NCBI RefSeq assembly: GCF_900115505.1
Contig: NZ_FOWQ01000003.1
Span: 496,001 to 560,000, forward strand
Direction: 5' to 3'
DNA length: 64,000 nt
Origin: Geodermatophilus dictyosporus
GTDB taxonomy: Bacteria; Actinomycetota; Actinomycetes; Mycobacteriales; Geodermatophilaceae
Below the pieces are notes generated by a model. That model was not told the DNA's origin. It did no database searches and saw only the letters and a list, made by a program, of their open reading frames with translations. Shown here one piece after another: positions 1 to 10,319 of this stretch (the first letter of the stretch is position 1; each line of letters starts with the position of its first letter). Made by a program: the position numbers and the translations under genes.

Positions 1-855
1 GCCGTCATCCCGGCGCTGGTGGGCACCGAGGGGGTGCCGGCGGCCAACGCGCTGGCCATGACCGTCCGGCAGGCCGGCGTCATCGTCGGGCCGCTGCTGG
101 CCGGCGTGCTCATCGGCGCCGGCGACCTGTTCCTCGCCTACGCCGTCGACGCGGCAACCCTCGCCTTCGCCGCGTACGTGGTGCGCGGACTGCCGCCGCT
201 GCCGCCGGGCGGGCGCACCGGGCCGCTGCGGCTCGGGGCGGCGCTGCGCGGGGTGGGGGAGGGCTTCGCCTTCCTGCGCACCCAGCCGGTGCTGCTGATG
301 ACCTTCGTCGTCGACGTCGTCGCGATGCTGTTCGCCTGGCCGCAGGCGGTGTTCCCCGAGCTGGCCGAGGGGCGGTACGCGGAGTCGGCGAACAGCCTGG
401 GCTGGCTCTACGCCGGCATCTCGATCGGCGCGCTGCTCATGGGGCTGACCTCGGGGTGGGTGTCGCGGGTCGACCGGCAGGGGGCGGTCGTGCTGGCCGC
501 CATCGTCGTCTGGGGGGTGGCGATCATCGGCTTCGGGCTGGCGCCGACCCTGTGGCTGGCCGTCGTCTGCCTGGCGGTGGCGGGGGCCGGCGACATGGTC
601 AGCGCGGTGCTGCGCTCGTCGATGCTGCAGACGGCCGCGCCCGACGATATGCGCGGGCGGATGCAGGGGGTGTTCCTCGTCGTCGTCGCCGGGGGCCCGC
701 GGCTGGGCGACCTGCGCGCCGGCGCGGTGGCCAGCGCCGCCGGCGTCAGCGCGGCGATGGTGTCCGGCGGCGTCGTGGTGGTGGTCGCGATGGGGGTCGT
801 CGCGCTGGCCGTGCCGTCCTTCCTGCACTTCCGGGCGTCGCGCGCCCTCAGGTAG
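1..855 (+). CDS. MFS transporter, C-terminal part (5' end outside window)
   Basis: The open frame runs from the first base of the window to TAG at 853-855, so the N-terminus lies upstream. The visible ~284 residues are a chain of hydrophobic helices. A central segment with LRTQPVLLMTFVVDVVAMLF begins the second half of the transporter, as in EntS-type (MFS_3) drug or siderophore exporters. The loop RSSMLQTAAPDDMRGRMQGV is the typical inter-helix signature of that group. It is an inner-membrane proton-coupled exporter; the substrate cannot be told. Its last bases overlap the end of the convergent ohr gene. Confidence 0.85.
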   Translation, partial: AVIPALVGTEGVPAANALAMTVRQAGVIVGPLLAGVLIGAGDLFLAYAVDAATLAFAAYVVRGLPPLPPGGRTGPLRLGAALRGVGEGFAFLRTQPVLLMTFVVDVVAMLFAWPQAVFPELAEGRYAESANSLGWLYAGISIGALLMGLTSGWVSRVDRQGAVVLAAIVVWGVAIIGFGLAPTLWLAVVCLAVAGAGDMVSAVLRSSMLQTAAPDDMRGRMQGVFLVVVAGGPRLGDLRAGAVASAAGVSAAMVSGGVVVVVAMGVVALAVPSFLHFRASRALR

Positions 856-1282
856 CCGGGGCGACGTGCAGGCCGACCGCCACGTTGCCCGTCGTCGCCC
901 GGGAGTAGGGGCAGACGGTGTGCGTGCGCTCCATCAGCGCCCGCGCCTGCCCCTCGTCGAGCTGCGGCAGGTGGCCGGTGAGGTCGACGGCCAGGCCGAA
1001 GTCGCCGGACCCGCCGCGCAGGAAGTGCACCTGGGCGGTGACCGACGAGCCCTCCAGCGCCGACGGGGACAGGCCCAGGTGCTGGAGCGAGAAGCGCATC
1101 GCGCTGTGGAAGCAGGCCGCGTACCCGGCGGCGAACAGCTGCTCGGGGTTGGTGCCCGGACCGCCGTCGCCACCCATCTCGGCGGGGCGGGACAGCTGCA
1201 GGTCCAGCCGCCCGTCGGGACAGGCGACGTGCCCGGTGCGGGCGCCGGTGGCGGTGGCCTCGGCGGTGTAGAGACGGTCCAC
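848..1282 (-). CDS. ohr: Organic hydroperoxide resistance protein (Ohr/OsmC family)
   Basis: This is a 144-residue protein of normal Ohr length. It has the two redox cysteines of the family: C57 in AAGYAACFHSA and C124 in HTVCPYSRA. Ohr reduces organic peroxides in the cytoplasm using lipoylated partners. The motif NPEQLFAAGYAACF is diagnostic for Ohr/OsmC rather than other thiol peroxidases. It lies 10 bases downstream of udgX on the same strand, so the two may be co-transcribed as a stress/repair unit. No OhrR-type regulator is adjacent. It ends convergently with the MFS gene, overlapping by 8 bases. Confidence 0.92.
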   Translation of the reverse strand: MDRLYTAEATATGARTGHVACPDGRLDLQLSRPAEMGGDGGPGTNPEQLFAAGYAACFHSAMRFSLQHLGLSPSALEGSSVTAQVHFLRGGSGDFGLAVDLTGHLPQLDEGQARALMERTHTVCPYSRATTGNVAVGLHVAPAT

Positions 1283-1292
1283 GGTCGTCCTC

Positions 1293-1970
1293 TCAGGCCA
1301 GGGCGCCGGCGACCACGCGCAGGTCGGCGACCAGCGCGTCGTAGGCCTTCGGGCGGTCCTCGTCGGGTACCCGCAGCACCGCCGAGGGGTGCGCGGTGGC
1401 GAGCATCCAGGTCTGCGCCGGCTCGTCCTCCTCGGCCTCGTCGACGCCGGCCTCGGCGCGGGCGACGCCCGGCGGCGTCCACGGCATCAGCTTCCCGCGC
1501 TCCTTGGTGATCCGGAACGACGGCGAGATGAGCGCCTTGGCCGCCGTCGCCCCCAGGCAGACGACCACCTCGGGCTTGAGCACCTCGAACTCCGCCTCCA
1601 GCCACGGCCGGCAGGCGCGGATGTGCTCGGCGCCCGGCGACTGGTGGATCCGCCGCTTGGGCGTCGGGGTGAAGCGGAAGTGCTTGACGGCGTTGGTCAC
1701 GTACGCGTCGCGGCGCTCGATCCCCGCGTCGGCCAGCGCGCGGTCCAGCAGCCGGCCGGCCGGACCGACGAACGGCTCGCCCTTGCGGTCCTCCTGGTCG
1801 CCGGGCTGCTCGCCGACGAACACGATCCGCGCCGTCTCCGGCCCCTCGCCGAACACCGTCTGGGTGGCCGGCTCCCACAGCTCGCAGGCGCGGCAGCCGG
1901 CCGCGGCGGCGCGCAGCCCCTCGAGTCCCACGCCCGAGGGCGGGTCGGCGGGGGAGTTCTCCTGGCTCAT
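1293..1970 (-). CDS. udgX: UdgX-type uracil-DNA glycosylase (uracil-DNA crosslinking)
   Basis: This 225-residue family-4-like UDG has the marks of the UdgX branch. Motif A is GEQPGDQED (residues 53-61). An insert KRRIH at 105-109 puts its histidine at position 109. In Mycobacterium smegmatis UdgX this histidine attacks the abasic sugar and leaves the enzyme covalently attached to DNA. C26, C29, C120 and C138 are positioned to bind the 4Fe-4S cluster. Motif B appears as HPSAVLR near residue 194. It acts on uracil in DNA. The gene is followed by ohr in the same direction. Identification is strong, because the KRRIH loop is absent from ordinary family-4 enzymes. Confidence 0.93.
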   Translation of the reverse strand: MSQENSPADPPSGVGLEGLRAAAAGCRACELWEPATQTVFGEGPETARIVFVGEQPGDQEDRKGEPFVGPAGRLLDRALADAGIERRDAYVTNAVKHFRFTPTPKRRIHQSPGAEHIRACRPWLEAEFEVLKPEVVVCLGATAAKALISPSFRITKERGKLMPWTPPGVARAEAGVDEAEEDEPAQTWMLATAHPSAVLRVPDEDRPKAYDALVADLRVVAGALA

Positions 1971-2015
1971 GTCCCGATGACACCCCAGGTCGGCCGGGCG
2001 CGCGAGGCGGGACCC

Positions 2016-2400
2016 TCAGCGGACCGCGCGCAGCGCCGGGGAGGCGGGCGCCGCACCGGCCGCGACCGCCAGGACGGCGGCGCACGCGGCCAGCGCGGCC
2101 GGCGCCCCCGCCCGGCCGGCGAGGCCGCCGAGCAGCCCGGTGGCCGCCGGCAGCGGCAGGCTCTGCGCGAGCGCGACGGCGGCCTGGGCGCGCGACAGGT
2201 GGGTGGCCGGGCCGCGACCGAGCACCAGCGGGCCGACCGAGGCGGTGAACAGGCCCGTGCCCGGCCCGGGCCGGCGCCAGCGCCGCGGCCGCCAGCCCGA
2301 GCGACGCCCGCACCGCGTGGTCGGCCGCCACCACGCGCAGCACCGGGCCGGGATCCGGCTCCCGACCGCGGGCGCGGCGGTCACGGGGGCGGACCGTGGC
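2016..2400 (-). pseudogene. MFS transporter 3' remnant, frameshifted
   Basis: Two minus-strand frames join near 2270 to give a protein-like hydrophobic tail. The upstream part reads VVAADHAVRASLGLAAAALA. A one-base shift later it continues as TGLFTASVGPLVLGRG and ends in a final helix and charged tail ending PALRAVR. This resembles the last two helices of EntS-type MFS exporters such as the one at the window start. No complete gene can be reconstructed, so I read it as a decayed fragment. A sequencing frameshift is possible, but the missing 5' part argues for decay. Confidence 0.4.
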
Positions 2401-2505
2401 GGCGGCCTCCGACCGTTCCCGGCCCGTTCCGGCTCGGTTCCGTTCCGCGAGGTGTCGGGACCGATAGCGTCGGCCGCGCACGGGGGACATCCGGACGGAG
2501 GAGCA

Positions 2506-3432
2506 GTGCTCGAGTTCGACGGGCTCCACAAGAGCTACGGCGACCACCACGTGCTGGAGGGAGTCGGCTTCACCGTCGCCCCCGGCTCGATGTTCGGCTT
2601 CTGCGGCGCGAACGGCGCCGGGAAGACGACGACCATGCGCATCGCGATGGGCCTGGCCCGCCCCGACTCCGGCGAGGTCCGCTGGCGCGGCCGGCCGCTG
2701 GACGAGGGGTCGCGCCGCCGGGTCGGCTACATGCCGGAGGAGCGCGGGCTCTACCCGAAGATGCGGGTGGGCGAGCAGCTGACCTACTTCGCCCGGCTGC
2801 ACGGCCTGGACGCCGCGGCCGCCGCGCGCGCCGCCGAGGAGTGGGCCGGCCGGCTGGGCCTGGGCGAGCGCCGGCGCTCCCGGGTCGAGGAGCTGTCCCT
2901 GGGCAACCAGCAGCGGGTGCAGCTGGCCGCCGCGCTGGTCAGCCGCCCCGAGGTGCTCATCCTCGACGAGCCGTTCTCCGGCCTGGACCCCGTCGGCGTC
3001 GACGCGCTGGCCGAGGCGCTGCTCGAGCAGTGCCGCGCCGGGGTGCCGGTCGTCTTCTCCAGCCACCAGCTGGACCTCGTCGAGCGGCTGTGCGACGCCG
3101 TCGGCATCCTCGCCCGCGGCCGGATGGTGGCCAGCGGCACCGTCGAGGAGCTGCGCCGCCGCGAGGCCGGCCGCCTGCTGCGGGTGGTCGCGCCCGACGC
3201 CGCCCCCGGCTGGGCCGGCGCCGTCCCCGGCGTGCGGGTGGTGTCCGAGCGGGCCGGCGACACGGTGCTCGAGCTGGCCGAGGACACCGACGACCAGGTG
3301 GTGCTCGCCGCGGCGCTGCGCACCGGCCGGGTCACCCACTTCGCCTGGCGCGAGGCCACGCTCGTGGAGCTGTTCCGCGAGGCCGTCGCCGACCCGGCGC
3401 AGCGGACCGCCCGCGAGGAGGTGGCCGCGTGA
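2506..3432 (+). CDS. ABC transporter ATP-binding protein (NatA/DrrA-like)
   Basis: This 308-residue ATPase starts at GTG 2506, chosen because GGAGGA lies about 4 bases upstream and the protein begins directly with the strand VLEFDGLHKSYG. The Walker A motif is GANGAGKTTT, the Q-loop region is MPEERGLYP, the signature is LSLGNQQR, and Walker B is VLILDEPFSGLDP with a switch histidine in SSHQLD. The C-terminal ~80 residues form the regulatory tail common in DrrA/NatA-type exporters. It forms an operon with the permease that follows (4-base overlap). Together they would export a small molecule, lipid or ion; the substrate is unknown. Confidence 0.93.
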   Translation: MLEFDGLHKSYGDHHVLEGVGFTVAPGSMFGFCGANGAGKTTTMRIAMGLARPDSGEVRWRGRPLDEGSRRRVGYMPEERGLYPKMRVGEQLTYFARLHGLDAAAAARAAEEWAGRLGLGERRRSRVEELSLGNQQRVQLAAALVSRPEVLILDEPFSGLDPVGVDALAEALLEQCRAGVPVVFSSHQLDLVERLCDAVGILARGRMVASGTVEELRRREAGRLLRVVAPDAAPGWAGAVPGVRVVSERAGDTVLELAEDTDDQVVLAAALRTGRVTHFAWREATLVELFREAVADPAQRTAREEVAA

Positions 3433-4619
3433 GTGCTCCGGGCAGCCCGCTGGGCAGCGGTGCGCTGATCCGCCTGGTCGCCGCCCGGGAGGTCTCCACC
3501 CGGCTGCGTGACAAGACCTTCCTGATCAGCTCCGCGGTGATGCTGCTGATCATCCTCGGCGTCCTGGTCTTCCAGGTGGTCCTCGGCTCCGGCAGCGACG
3601 AGCGCCGCATCGGCGTGACCGGCGACTCCGCCGCGCTGGGGCCGGCGCTGGAGGCGCAGGGCGAGGTCCTCGGTCTCGACGTCACCGTGGTCGACGTGGC
3701 CGACGGCGCCGCCGCCCGCACCGCCGTCGAGACCGAGGACGTCGACGCCGCGGTGCTCGACGGCACCGGACCCGACCCCGAGCTCGTGGTCCGCGAGTCC
3801 GACTCGACGCTGGAGGCGCTGGTCTCCGGCGCGGTCTCGTCGGTGGCGCTGGGCCGGGTGCTGGCCGAGGCCGGCGTCGCCCCCGGCGACCTGCCGCAGG
3901 TGAGCGTCACGGCGCTGGACCAGACCTCGGCGGCCGACCAGCAGCGCACCGTCGTCGCCATCGTCGGCGTGGTGCTGCTCTACAGCCTGATCATCCTGTT
4001 CGGCCAGTTCGTCGCGCAGGGCGTGGTCGAGGAGAAGTCCAGCCGGGTGGTGGAGCTGCTGCTGGCGACCATGCGGCCCTGGCAGTTGCTCGCCGGCAAG
4101 ATCCTCGGCCTCGGCGCGCTCGGCCTGGCGCAGATCGCGCTCATCGCGGTGATCGGGGTAGGCGGGGCGCTGGCCTTCGACGTCGTCGACGTCCCCGGCG
4201 ACCTCGTCGGCACGGTCGGCTGGGTGCTGTTCTGGTACCTCCTCGGCTACGCCCTCTTCGCCTCGCTGTTCGCCGTGGCCGCCTCGCTGGTGAGCCGGCA
4301 GGAGGATCTCGCCAGCGTGCTCACCCCCGCGTCGCTGGTGCTCTTCGTCGGCTTCTTCGTCGCCATCCAGGCGGCGACGAACCCGTCGGGGACGCTGGCC
4401 GTGGTGACGTCGTTCGTGCCGGGGCTCTCGCCGATGGTCATGCCGGTGCGGCAGGCGGCCGGCGAGGTGGCGGCCTGGGAGGTGGGCCTCGCCGTCGTCC
4501 TCATGCTCGTGGCCATCGCCCTGGTGGTGCGGCTGGGCGGGCGGGTCTACTCCGGCGCGCTGCTGCGCACCAGCGGCAGGACGAAGATCAGGGAGGCGCT
4601 GCGGTCCGGCCGGGCCTGA
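3429..4619 (+). CDS. ABC-2 type transporter permease (NatB-like)
   Basis: The GTG start overlaps the TGA of the ATPase gene (GTGA), giving a 396-residue membrane protein. One N-terminal helix (about residues 28-48) is followed by a large extracytoplasmic domain of ~160 residues, then six helices including the conserved VVEEKSSRVVELLLATMRPW before the membrane core. That layout is the ABC2_membrane_3/NatB type used by sodium or small-molecule exporters. It pairs with the preceding NatA-like ATPase. No regulator is adjacent. Substrate not inferable. Confidence 0.9.
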   Translation: MSAPGSPLGSGALIRLVAAREVSTRLRDKTFLISSAVMLLIILGVLVFQVVLGSGSDERRIGVTGDSAALGPALEAQGEVLGLDVTVVDVADGAAARTAVETEDVDAAVLDGTGPDPELVVRESDSTLEALVSGAVSSVALGRVLAEAGVAPGDLPQVSVTALDQTSAADQQRTVVAIVGVVLLYSLIILFGQFVAQGVVEEKSSRVVELLLATMRPWQLLAGKILGLGALGLAQIALIAVIGVGGALAFDVVDVPGDLVGTVGWVLFWYLLGYALFASLFAVAASLVSRQEDLASVLTPASLVLFVGFFVAIQAATNPSGTLAVVTSFVPGLSPMVMPVRQAAGEVAAWEVGLAVVLMLVAIALVVRLGGRVYSGALLRTSGRTKIREALRSGRA

Positions 4620-4686
4620 GCGGGGGACACCCGCGCGGAGCAGCGCCGGACACGTTGGGGTGACCTCACCCCGACGGAGGGCGTGT

Positions 4687-5577
4687 GTGCAGGTCAGGGC
4701 CGACATCATCGGCGCCATGACGGAGGACCTGGACGCGCGCCTCTGGCGGCTGCAGGCCTCCGAGGACGCCGACGAGCTCATCGAGCTGGGCTGCGACCTG
4801 GCCGACGCCGGCCGGCAGACCGACGCGGAGTGGTGCTTCCGCCGGGCCGCCGCGCTCGGCGACGCCACCGGCTACTACGACCTGGGCAACAGCCTCGCCG
4901 CGCAGCAGCGCTGGTCCGAGGCCGCCGACGCCTACGGGGTCGCGGTGGCCGGCGGCGAGCCCGACGCCTGGCGCAACCTCGGGCTGGTGCTCGAGCAGCT
5001 CGGCGACCTGGCCGGGGCCATGGCCGCCTACCGGGGCGCCGCCGAGGTCGGCGACACCGAGGGCGGGCTGCAGCTGGCGTTCCTGCTGCGCGAGCAGGGG
5101 GAGCGGGAGGAGGCGCTGGCCGTCGCCGAGGAGCTGGCCGCCGCCGGGGACGACGAGGCCGACGCCGTGGCCGCCTGCTGGCGGTGGTGCGCCACGCTGG
5201 ACCCGGCGCTGGAGCCGCGGCTGCGGGCCGGCGCCGGCCACTTCCCGGCCGCCCGCGCCGACCTCGCCGCGCTGCTGCTGGAGACCGGCCGCGAGGAGGA
5301 GGCCCGCGCGGTGCTCGAGCGCGGCGCCAAGCTGGGCGAGCAGGTGGCCTGGCTGCCGCTGGGCAACCTCTACCGCGAGCAGCTCGGCGACGACGAGGCC
5401 GCCGAGGAGGCCTACCGGGCCGGCATCCAGGCCGGCGACGTCTACTGCCACCACAACCTGGGCGTGCTCCTCGCCGACCGCGGTGACCTCGCCGGTGCCG
5501 CCGAGGAGTTCCAGCGCGGCGCGGAGGCCGGCGACCGGCTCGCCGCCGCCGCGCTGAAGCTGCTCCAGGAGAGCTAG
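4687..5577 (+). CDS. Tetratricopeptide (Sel1/TPR-like) repeat protein
   Basis: This is a cytosolic, acidic repeat protein of about 296 residues. GTG 4687 is preferred because GGAGG ends 6 bases before it; ATG 4717 is the alternative and gives 286 residues. The protein consists of helical repeats of ~34 residues with signatures such as AEWCFRRAAALGDATGYYDLG, AADAYGVAVAGGEPDAWRNLG and AEEAYRAGIQAGDVYCHHNLG. It has no catalytic domain, signal peptide or membrane helix, so it is a protein-protein interaction scaffold of unknown partner. Its TAG stop shares CTAG with the convergent gene. Confidence 0.8.
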   Translation: MQVRADIIGAMTEDLDARLWRLQASEDADELIELGCDLADAGRQTDAEWCFRRAAALGDATGYYDLGNSLAAQQRWSEAADAYGVAVAGGEPDAWRNLGLVLEQLGDLAGAMAAYRGAAEVGDTEGGLQLAFLLREQGEREEALAVAEELAAAGDDEADAVAACWRWCATLDPALEPRLRAGAGHFPAARADLAALLLETGREEEARAVLERGAKLGEQVAWLPLGNLYREQLGDDEAAEEAYRAGIQAGDVYCHHNLGVLLADRGDLAGAAEEFQRGAEAGDRLAAAALKLLQES

Positions 5578-6473
5578 CGGCGCTGCTCGATCCCGGTGAG
5601 CGGGCCGCGGTAGGGGTTGGCCGGCGGGCCGGAGACGCCTGGCCGCACGGTGAACAGCCGCCCCGCCTCGGGTTCGTCCGCCTCGCCGCGCGCGGTGCTG
5701 ATCACCAGCAGGTCGCCGGCGAAGGCGCAGCTGGAGGTGTGCGCCACGCCCACCTCGACGACGGCGAGCAGCTCGCCCTCCGGTGACCAGCGGCGCACCT
5801 GCCCGCCACCCCACATCGCCGTCCAGAGGCAGCCCTCGTCGTCGACGGTGAGCCCGTCGGCGACGCCGTCGGGGCCGCCGGTCTCCAGCAGCACCCGTCC
5901 CTCGCCGAACGCCCCGCTGGCCGGGTCGTAGGCGGAGGCGTGCACCAGCCCGGGGCCGGAGTCGGCCAGGTAGACGGTGCGCTCGTCGGGCGACCAGCCG
6001 ATGCCGTTGGAGACGGTCAGCCCGTCGAGCACGGTCGTCACGGTGCCGTCGGTGTCCAGCCGGTAGAGGGTGCCGGCGCCGGGGCGCTCGTCGAAGGCCA
6101 TGGTCCCGGCGAAGAAGCGGCCCGCGCGGTCGCAGGCGCCGTCGTTCATCCGGGTGCCGCCGTCGGCCTCGCTGCCGCCCTCGCCGGCCAGGTCCACCAG
6201 CACGCGGGCGGTGCCGTCGGCGGCGAGGTGGGTGAACCCGCCGCCCGCGCCGGCCAGCCAGCCGCCGGCCGCCGCCGGGACGACGACACCCACGGTGTCG
6301 CCGGCCCGCGCCGCGCCGGTCTCGGTCAGCCGGTCGCCGTCGAGCGCGGCCCGCCGGACCAGGCCGGCGCCGATGTCCACCCACAGCAGCTCGGCGCGCT
6401 CGCCGTCCCAGGTCGGGCCCTCGCCGTGGCCGGCGGGCTCGGGGGCGGCGGGGGTGGCGCGCAGGGTCAGCAC
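5574..6473 (-). CDS. SMP-30/gluconolactonase family protein
   Basis: This 299-residue six-bladed beta-propeller lactonase begins with the family's metal-binding GEGPTWD (Glu18). It continues with [20 protein letters not shown] (Asn ligand), [10 protein letters not shown] (second Asn) and [19 protein letters not shown] (Asp). The four usual divalent-metal ligands are therefore in place. Such enzymes open sugar lactones in cytosolic sugar oxidation pathways. No sugar dehydrogenase or kinase is next to it to define the substrate. The gene ends on the same CTAG as the TPR gene, so both stops are TAG. Confidence 0.88.
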   Translation of the reverse strand: MLTLRATPAAPEPAGHGEGPTWDGERAELLWVDIGAGLVRRAALDGDRLTETGAARAGDTVGVVVPAAAGGWLAGAGGGFTHLAADGTARVLVDLAGEGGSEADGGTRMNDGACDRAGRFFAGTMAFDERPGAGTLYRLDTDGTVTTVLDGLTVSNGIGWSPDERTVYLADSGPGLVHASAYDPASGAFGEGRVLLETGGPDGVADGLTVDDEGCLWTAMWGGGQVRRWSPEGELLAVVEVGVAHTSSCAFAGDLLVISTARGEADEPEAGRLFTVRPGVSGPPANPYRGPLTGIEQRR

Positions 6474-6529
6474 ACGAGGGGCTGTGCCCGTGTCACCTGC
6501 GCGTCACACGAGCGGTCGATACTGCGGCC

Positions 6530-9337
6530 GTGTCCGAAGCCACCGTCGACGTCGCCGACCTGCGCCTGCCCGGCCGTGACCCCGAGCGGGACGGCCGTGC
6601 CGACGACGCCCCGCTGCGGGAGGACATCCGGCTGCTGGGCCGGGTGCTGGGCGAGGTGATCGCCGAGCAGAGCGGGGCCGACGTCCTGGAGCTGGTCGAG
6701 GCCACCCGCCTGCAGGCCTTCGCCGTCCGCCGGTCGGAGGCCGACCGCGCGGGGCTGGCCGCGCGGCTGGGCGACCTCGACGTGCGCGCGACCAACCACG
6801 TCATCCGCGCGTTCAGCCACTTCTCGCTGCTGGCCAACCTCGCCGAGGACCTGCACCACGAGCGCCGCCGCCGGCACCACCGCCGCGCCGGGTCCCCGCC
6901 CCAGCCGGGCAGCCTGGCGGCCGGCTTCGCGCAGCTCGACCGGGCCGGCCTCGACCCCGACGTCGTGGCCCGCGAGCTGGCCGGGGCGCTGGTCGTCCCG
7001 GTGGTGACCGCGCACCCGACCGAGGTGCGGCGCAGGACGATCTCGCAGGTGCAGCAGCAGGTGACCGACCTGATCCGCGAGCGCGACCGGTCGGCGCCGG
7101 GCGAGGTGGACGAGGCCGCCTGGGACGCCGCGCTGCACCGGTCGGTGCTCACGCTCTGGCAGACGGCGCTGCTGCGGCTGTCGCGGCTGCGGCTGGCCGA
7201 CGAGATCGACGAGGCGCTGCGCTACTACGACCTGTCGCTGTTCCGGGTGGTGCCGGCGATCAACGCCGAGCTGCGCCGGTCGCTGCAGGAGCGCTGGCCC
7301 GGCAGCGGGCTGCCCACCGGGCCGGTGCTGCAGCCGGGCTCGTGGATCGGCGGCGACCGCGACGGCAACCCGTTCGTCACCGCCGACGCCGTCCGCCGGG
7401 CGAGCAGCCGGCAGGCCGAGACGGCACTGGGCCACCACCTCGCCGAGCTGACCGAGCTCTACCGCGAGCTGTCGATGTCCGACCGGCTGGTCACCCCGAC
7501 GCCGCCGCTGCGGGCGCTGGCCGACGCCTCCCGCGACGACTCGCCCTTCCGCGCCGACGAGCCCTACCGCCGGGCGCTGCTGGGGGTGCACGCGCGGCTG
7601 GCGGCCACCGCCGGGCGGGTCCTCGGGCAGGTGCCGGGCACCCCGCCGCACGCCGCGCTCGAGCCCTACGACACCCCCGGCGAGCTGCTCGCCGACCTCG
7701 CCGTCGTCGACGCCTCGCTGCGCAGCCACGGCGCCGGCGCCCTCGCCGACGACCGGCTGGCCCGGCTGCGCGACGCCGTCGACGTCTTCGGGTTCCACCT
7801 CGCCGGGCTGGACGTGCGGCAGAACTCCGCCGTCCACGAGGAGGTCGTCGGCGAGCTGCTGGCCTGGGCGGGGGTGTGCGCCGACTACGCCGCTCTCGAC
7901 GAGGCGGCCCGCGTCGAGCTGCTCGCCGGGGAGCTGCGGGTGCGCCGGCCGCTGGTCCGCCCGGGCGCGGAGCTGTCGGAGCTGGCCCGCGGGGAGCTCG
8001 ACCTGCTGGCGGCCGCCGCCGGGCAGGTGGCGCTGCTCGGGCCGCGGGCGGTGCCGAACTACGTGATCAGCATGTGCGAGTCGGTGAGCGACGTCCTCGA
8101 GGTCGCCGTCCTGCTCAAGGAGGTCGGCCTGCTCGACCCGGACGGCGCGGACGGGCCGACCTGCCCGGTGGGCATCTCGCCGCTGTTCGAGACGATCGGC
8201 GACCTGCAGGCCGCGGGCGACACGATGACCGCCGTCCTGGCCCAGCCGGTCTACCGCGCGCTGGTGGCCGACCGCGGCGACCAGCAGGAGGTCATGCTCG
8301 GCTACTCCGACAGCAACAAGGACGGCGGCTACCTCGCGGCCAACTGGGCGCTGTACCGGGCCGAGCTCGCCCTGGTCGAGGTCGCGCGGCGGGAGGGCGT
8401 CCGGCTGCGGCTGTTCCACGGCCGCGGCGGCACGGTGGGCCGCGGCGGCGGGCCGAGCTACGAGGCCATCCGCGCCCAGCCGCCGGGCGCGGTGGCCGGC
8501 GCGCTGCGGATCACCGAGCAGGGCGAGGTGATCGCGGCCAAGTACGGCGAGCCCGACCTCGCCCGCCGCAACCTCGAGGCGCTGGTCGCGGCCACGCTGG
8601 AGGCCACGCTGCTCGACGTCGAGGGCCTCGGTGACGACGCCGAGGAGGCCTACGCGCTGCTCGACGACCTCGCCGGCCGGGCGCAGGCCGCCTACCGGGA
8701 GCTGGTGCACGAGACGCCGGGCTTCGTGGAGTGGTTCCGCGCCGCGACGCCGATCCGCGAGCTGGCCGAGCTCAACATCGGCAGCCGGCCGCCGTCGCGC
8801 AAGGCCGGCGACCGGATCGCCGACCTGCGCGCCATCCCGTGGGTGTTCAGCTGGTCGCAGGCGCGGATCATGCTGCCCGGCTGGTACGGCACCGGCGCGG
8901 CGCTGGAGTCGTGGATCGGCGACGACCCGGCCCGCCTGGCCCGGCTGCGCGAGCTGCACCGGCGCTGGCCGTTCCTGCGCACGGTGCTGTCGAACATGGG
9001 CATGGTGCTGGCCAAGACCGACCTCGACCTGGCCGCCCGCTACGCGGAGCTGGTGCCCGACCCGGAGCTGCGGGCGCGGGTGTTCGACCGGATCCGGGAG
9101 GAGCACGGGCGCACCTGCCGGGTGCTGCTGGCGGTGACCGGTGACGACCACCTGCTGGCCGACAACCCGTCGCTGGAACGGTCGATCCGCAACCGGTTCC
9201 CCTATCTCGAGCCGCTGCACCACCTGCAGGTGGAGATGCTGCGCCGCCGCCGGACCGGCGACGACGACGAGCTGGTGCGGCGCAACATCCAGCTGACGAT
9301 CAACGGGATCGCGACGGCGCTCCGCAACTCGGGCTAG
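6530..9337 (+). CDS. ppc: Phosphoenolpyruvate carboxylase
   Basis: The protein has 935 residues from GTG 6530, the usual bacterial PEPC length. The catalytic histidine lies in [13 protein letters not shown]. The active-site arginine/glycine segments are [15 protein letters not shown] and [29 protein letters not shown], the tryptophan-rich [18 protein letters not shown] and the C-terminal [14 protein letters not shown] are all present. It adds bicarbonate to PEP to make oxaloacetate, replenishing the TCA cycle. It is monocistronic, diverging from the SMP-30 gene across 56 bases and converging on a glycosyltransferase at a shared CTAG. Confidence 0.98.
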   Translation: MSEATVDVADLRLPGRDPERDGRADDAPLREDIRLLGRVLGEVIAEQSGADVLELVEATRLQAFAVRRSEADRAGLAARLGDLDVRATNHVIRAFSHFSLLANLAEDLHHERRRRHHRRAGSPPQPGSLAAGFAQLDRAGLDPDVVARELAGALVVPVVTAHPTEVRRRTISQVQQQVTDLIRERDRSAPGEVDEAAWDAALHRSVLTLWQTALLRLSRLRLADEIDEALRYYDLSLFRVVPAINAELRRSLQERWPGSGLPTGPVLQPGSWIGGDRDGNPFVTADAVRRASSRQAETALGHHLAELTELYRELSMSDRLVTPTPPLRALADASRDDSPFRADEPYRRALLGVHARLAATAGRVLGQVPGTPPHAALEPYDTPGELLADLAVVDASLRSHGAGALADDRLARLRDAVDVFGFHLAGLDVRQNSAVHEEVVGELLAWAGVCADYAALDEAARVELLAGELRVRRPLVRPGAELSELARGELDLLAAAAGQVALLGPRAVPNYVISMCESVSDVLEVAVLLKEVGLLDPDGADGPTCPVGISPLFETIGDLQAAGDTMTAVLAQPVYRALVADRGDQQEVMLGYSDSNKDGGYLAANWALYRAELALVEVARREGVRLRLFHGRGGTVGRGGGPSYEAIRAQPPGAVAGALRITEQGEVIAAKYGEPDLARRNLEALVAATLEATLLDVEGLGDDAEEAYALLDDLAGRAQAAYRELVHETPGFVEWFRAATPIRELAELNIGSRPPSRKAGDRIADLRAIPWVFSWSQARIMLPGWYGTGAALESWIGDDPARLARLRELHRRWPFLRTVLSNMGMVLAKTDLDLAARYAELVPDPELRARVFDRIREEHGRTCRVLLAVTGDDHLLADNPSLERSIRNRFPYLEPLHHLQVEMLRRRRTGDDDELVRRNIQLTINGIATALRNSG

Positions 9338-10257
9338 AGCTCCCGCACGGGGAGCCGGTTGCGCTCCACCCAGGCGGCCAGCCGGGCGCCGTCCCAGGGG
9401 CGGCGCCGGCGGGCGGCGGCGAGCAGCAGCCCGCGCGGGAGCTCGAGGGCGGCCAGCGCGATGCCGGCCGCGCCGGGCAGGTCGCGCTCGCGCAGGTGGG
9501 CCAGGACGGCCCGCGGGCGCCCGGCGAGCAACGCCGCCGTCCCGCGGACCGGACGCGGCGCGTGCTGCGGGACCAGCACCTGCACCGTGCGGGCGTAGTG
9601 CCACTCCCGCAGGAACACCCCGCGCGCGGTGCGGCCCTCCTTGCCGTGCCGGAACCGGACGTCGGGCACCCGCAGCAGCAGGTGCCCGGCGGCGCGCAGC
9701 CGGCGGGAGGCGTCGCGGTCCTCGTTGTAGAGGAAGTAGAGCGGGTCGAAGCCGCCGGCGGCCAGGAACTCCGCCCGCCGCACGAGCACCGCGGTGCCGC
9801 CGAGCTCCTCGGCCTCGAACGGCGGTCCGGGCGGGTCGTCGTCCTCCCCGGGGCCGTGCACGGCCGGGGCCGCCCACACCGCGCGCGGCTCGGCGTCGAG
9901 GACCTCGGCCAGCCGGCGCAGCATCCCGGGCGCGGGCTCGCCGTCGGAGTTGACCAGCAGCACGTAGCGGCCGGTGCAGGCGGACAGCGCCAGGTCCATG
10001 GCGCGGGCGAAGCCGAGGTTGCGCGGCGAGCGCAGCACCCGCTTCCCCGCGTCGGGGTGGCGGGCGGCCAGCTCGGCGCGGGCGGCGGCGGAGGTCACCG
10101 CCGCGGCGGCGTTCTCCACCAGCAGCGCGCAGCCGCGCCAGCCCGGCCCGGTGGTCGCCGCGAGCGCGGCGTGGTGGCGGGCCAGCAGGGCGGGCGGCTC
10201 GTGGTGGACGAGGAGGACGACGTCGACGTCGTCGAGGCCGGCGCGGGGTTGGGGCAC
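9334..10257 (-). CDS. Family 2 glycosyltransferase (rhamnosyltransferase-like)
   Basis: The 307-residue protein has a GT-A fold core. The nucleotide-sugar segment is [18 protein letters not shown], followed by [14 protein letters not shown] with the DXD-like SDG. The acceptor/base region is [20 protein letters not shown], characteristic of WbbL-type rhamnosyl or galactofuranosyl transferases. It is cytosolic or membrane-associated; the basic C-terminal helices may contact the membrane. No other polysaccharide genes flank it, so the acceptor is unknown. Its stop shares CTAG with ppc. Confidence 0.85.
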   Translation of the reverse strand: MPQPRAGLDDVDVVLLVHHEPPALLARHHAALAATTGPGWRGCALLVENAAAAVTSAAARAELAARHPDAGKRVLRSPRNLGFARAMDLALSACTGRYVLLVNSDGEPAPGMLRRLAEVLDAEPRAVWAAPAVHGPGEDDDPPGPPFEAEELGGTAVLVRRAEFLAAGGFDPLYFLYNEDRDASRRLRAAGHLLLRVPDVRFRHGKEGRTARGVFLREWHYARTVQVLVPQHAPRPVRGTAALLAGRPRAVLAHLRERDLPGAAGIALAALELPRGLLLAAARRRRPWDGARLAAWVERNRLPVREL

Positions 10258-10319
10258 CGCGGCGCCCTACCCCGGCCGGTGGCCTACCTTGCGGGGAGAC
10301 GGCGGGGAGGCGGGGAACC

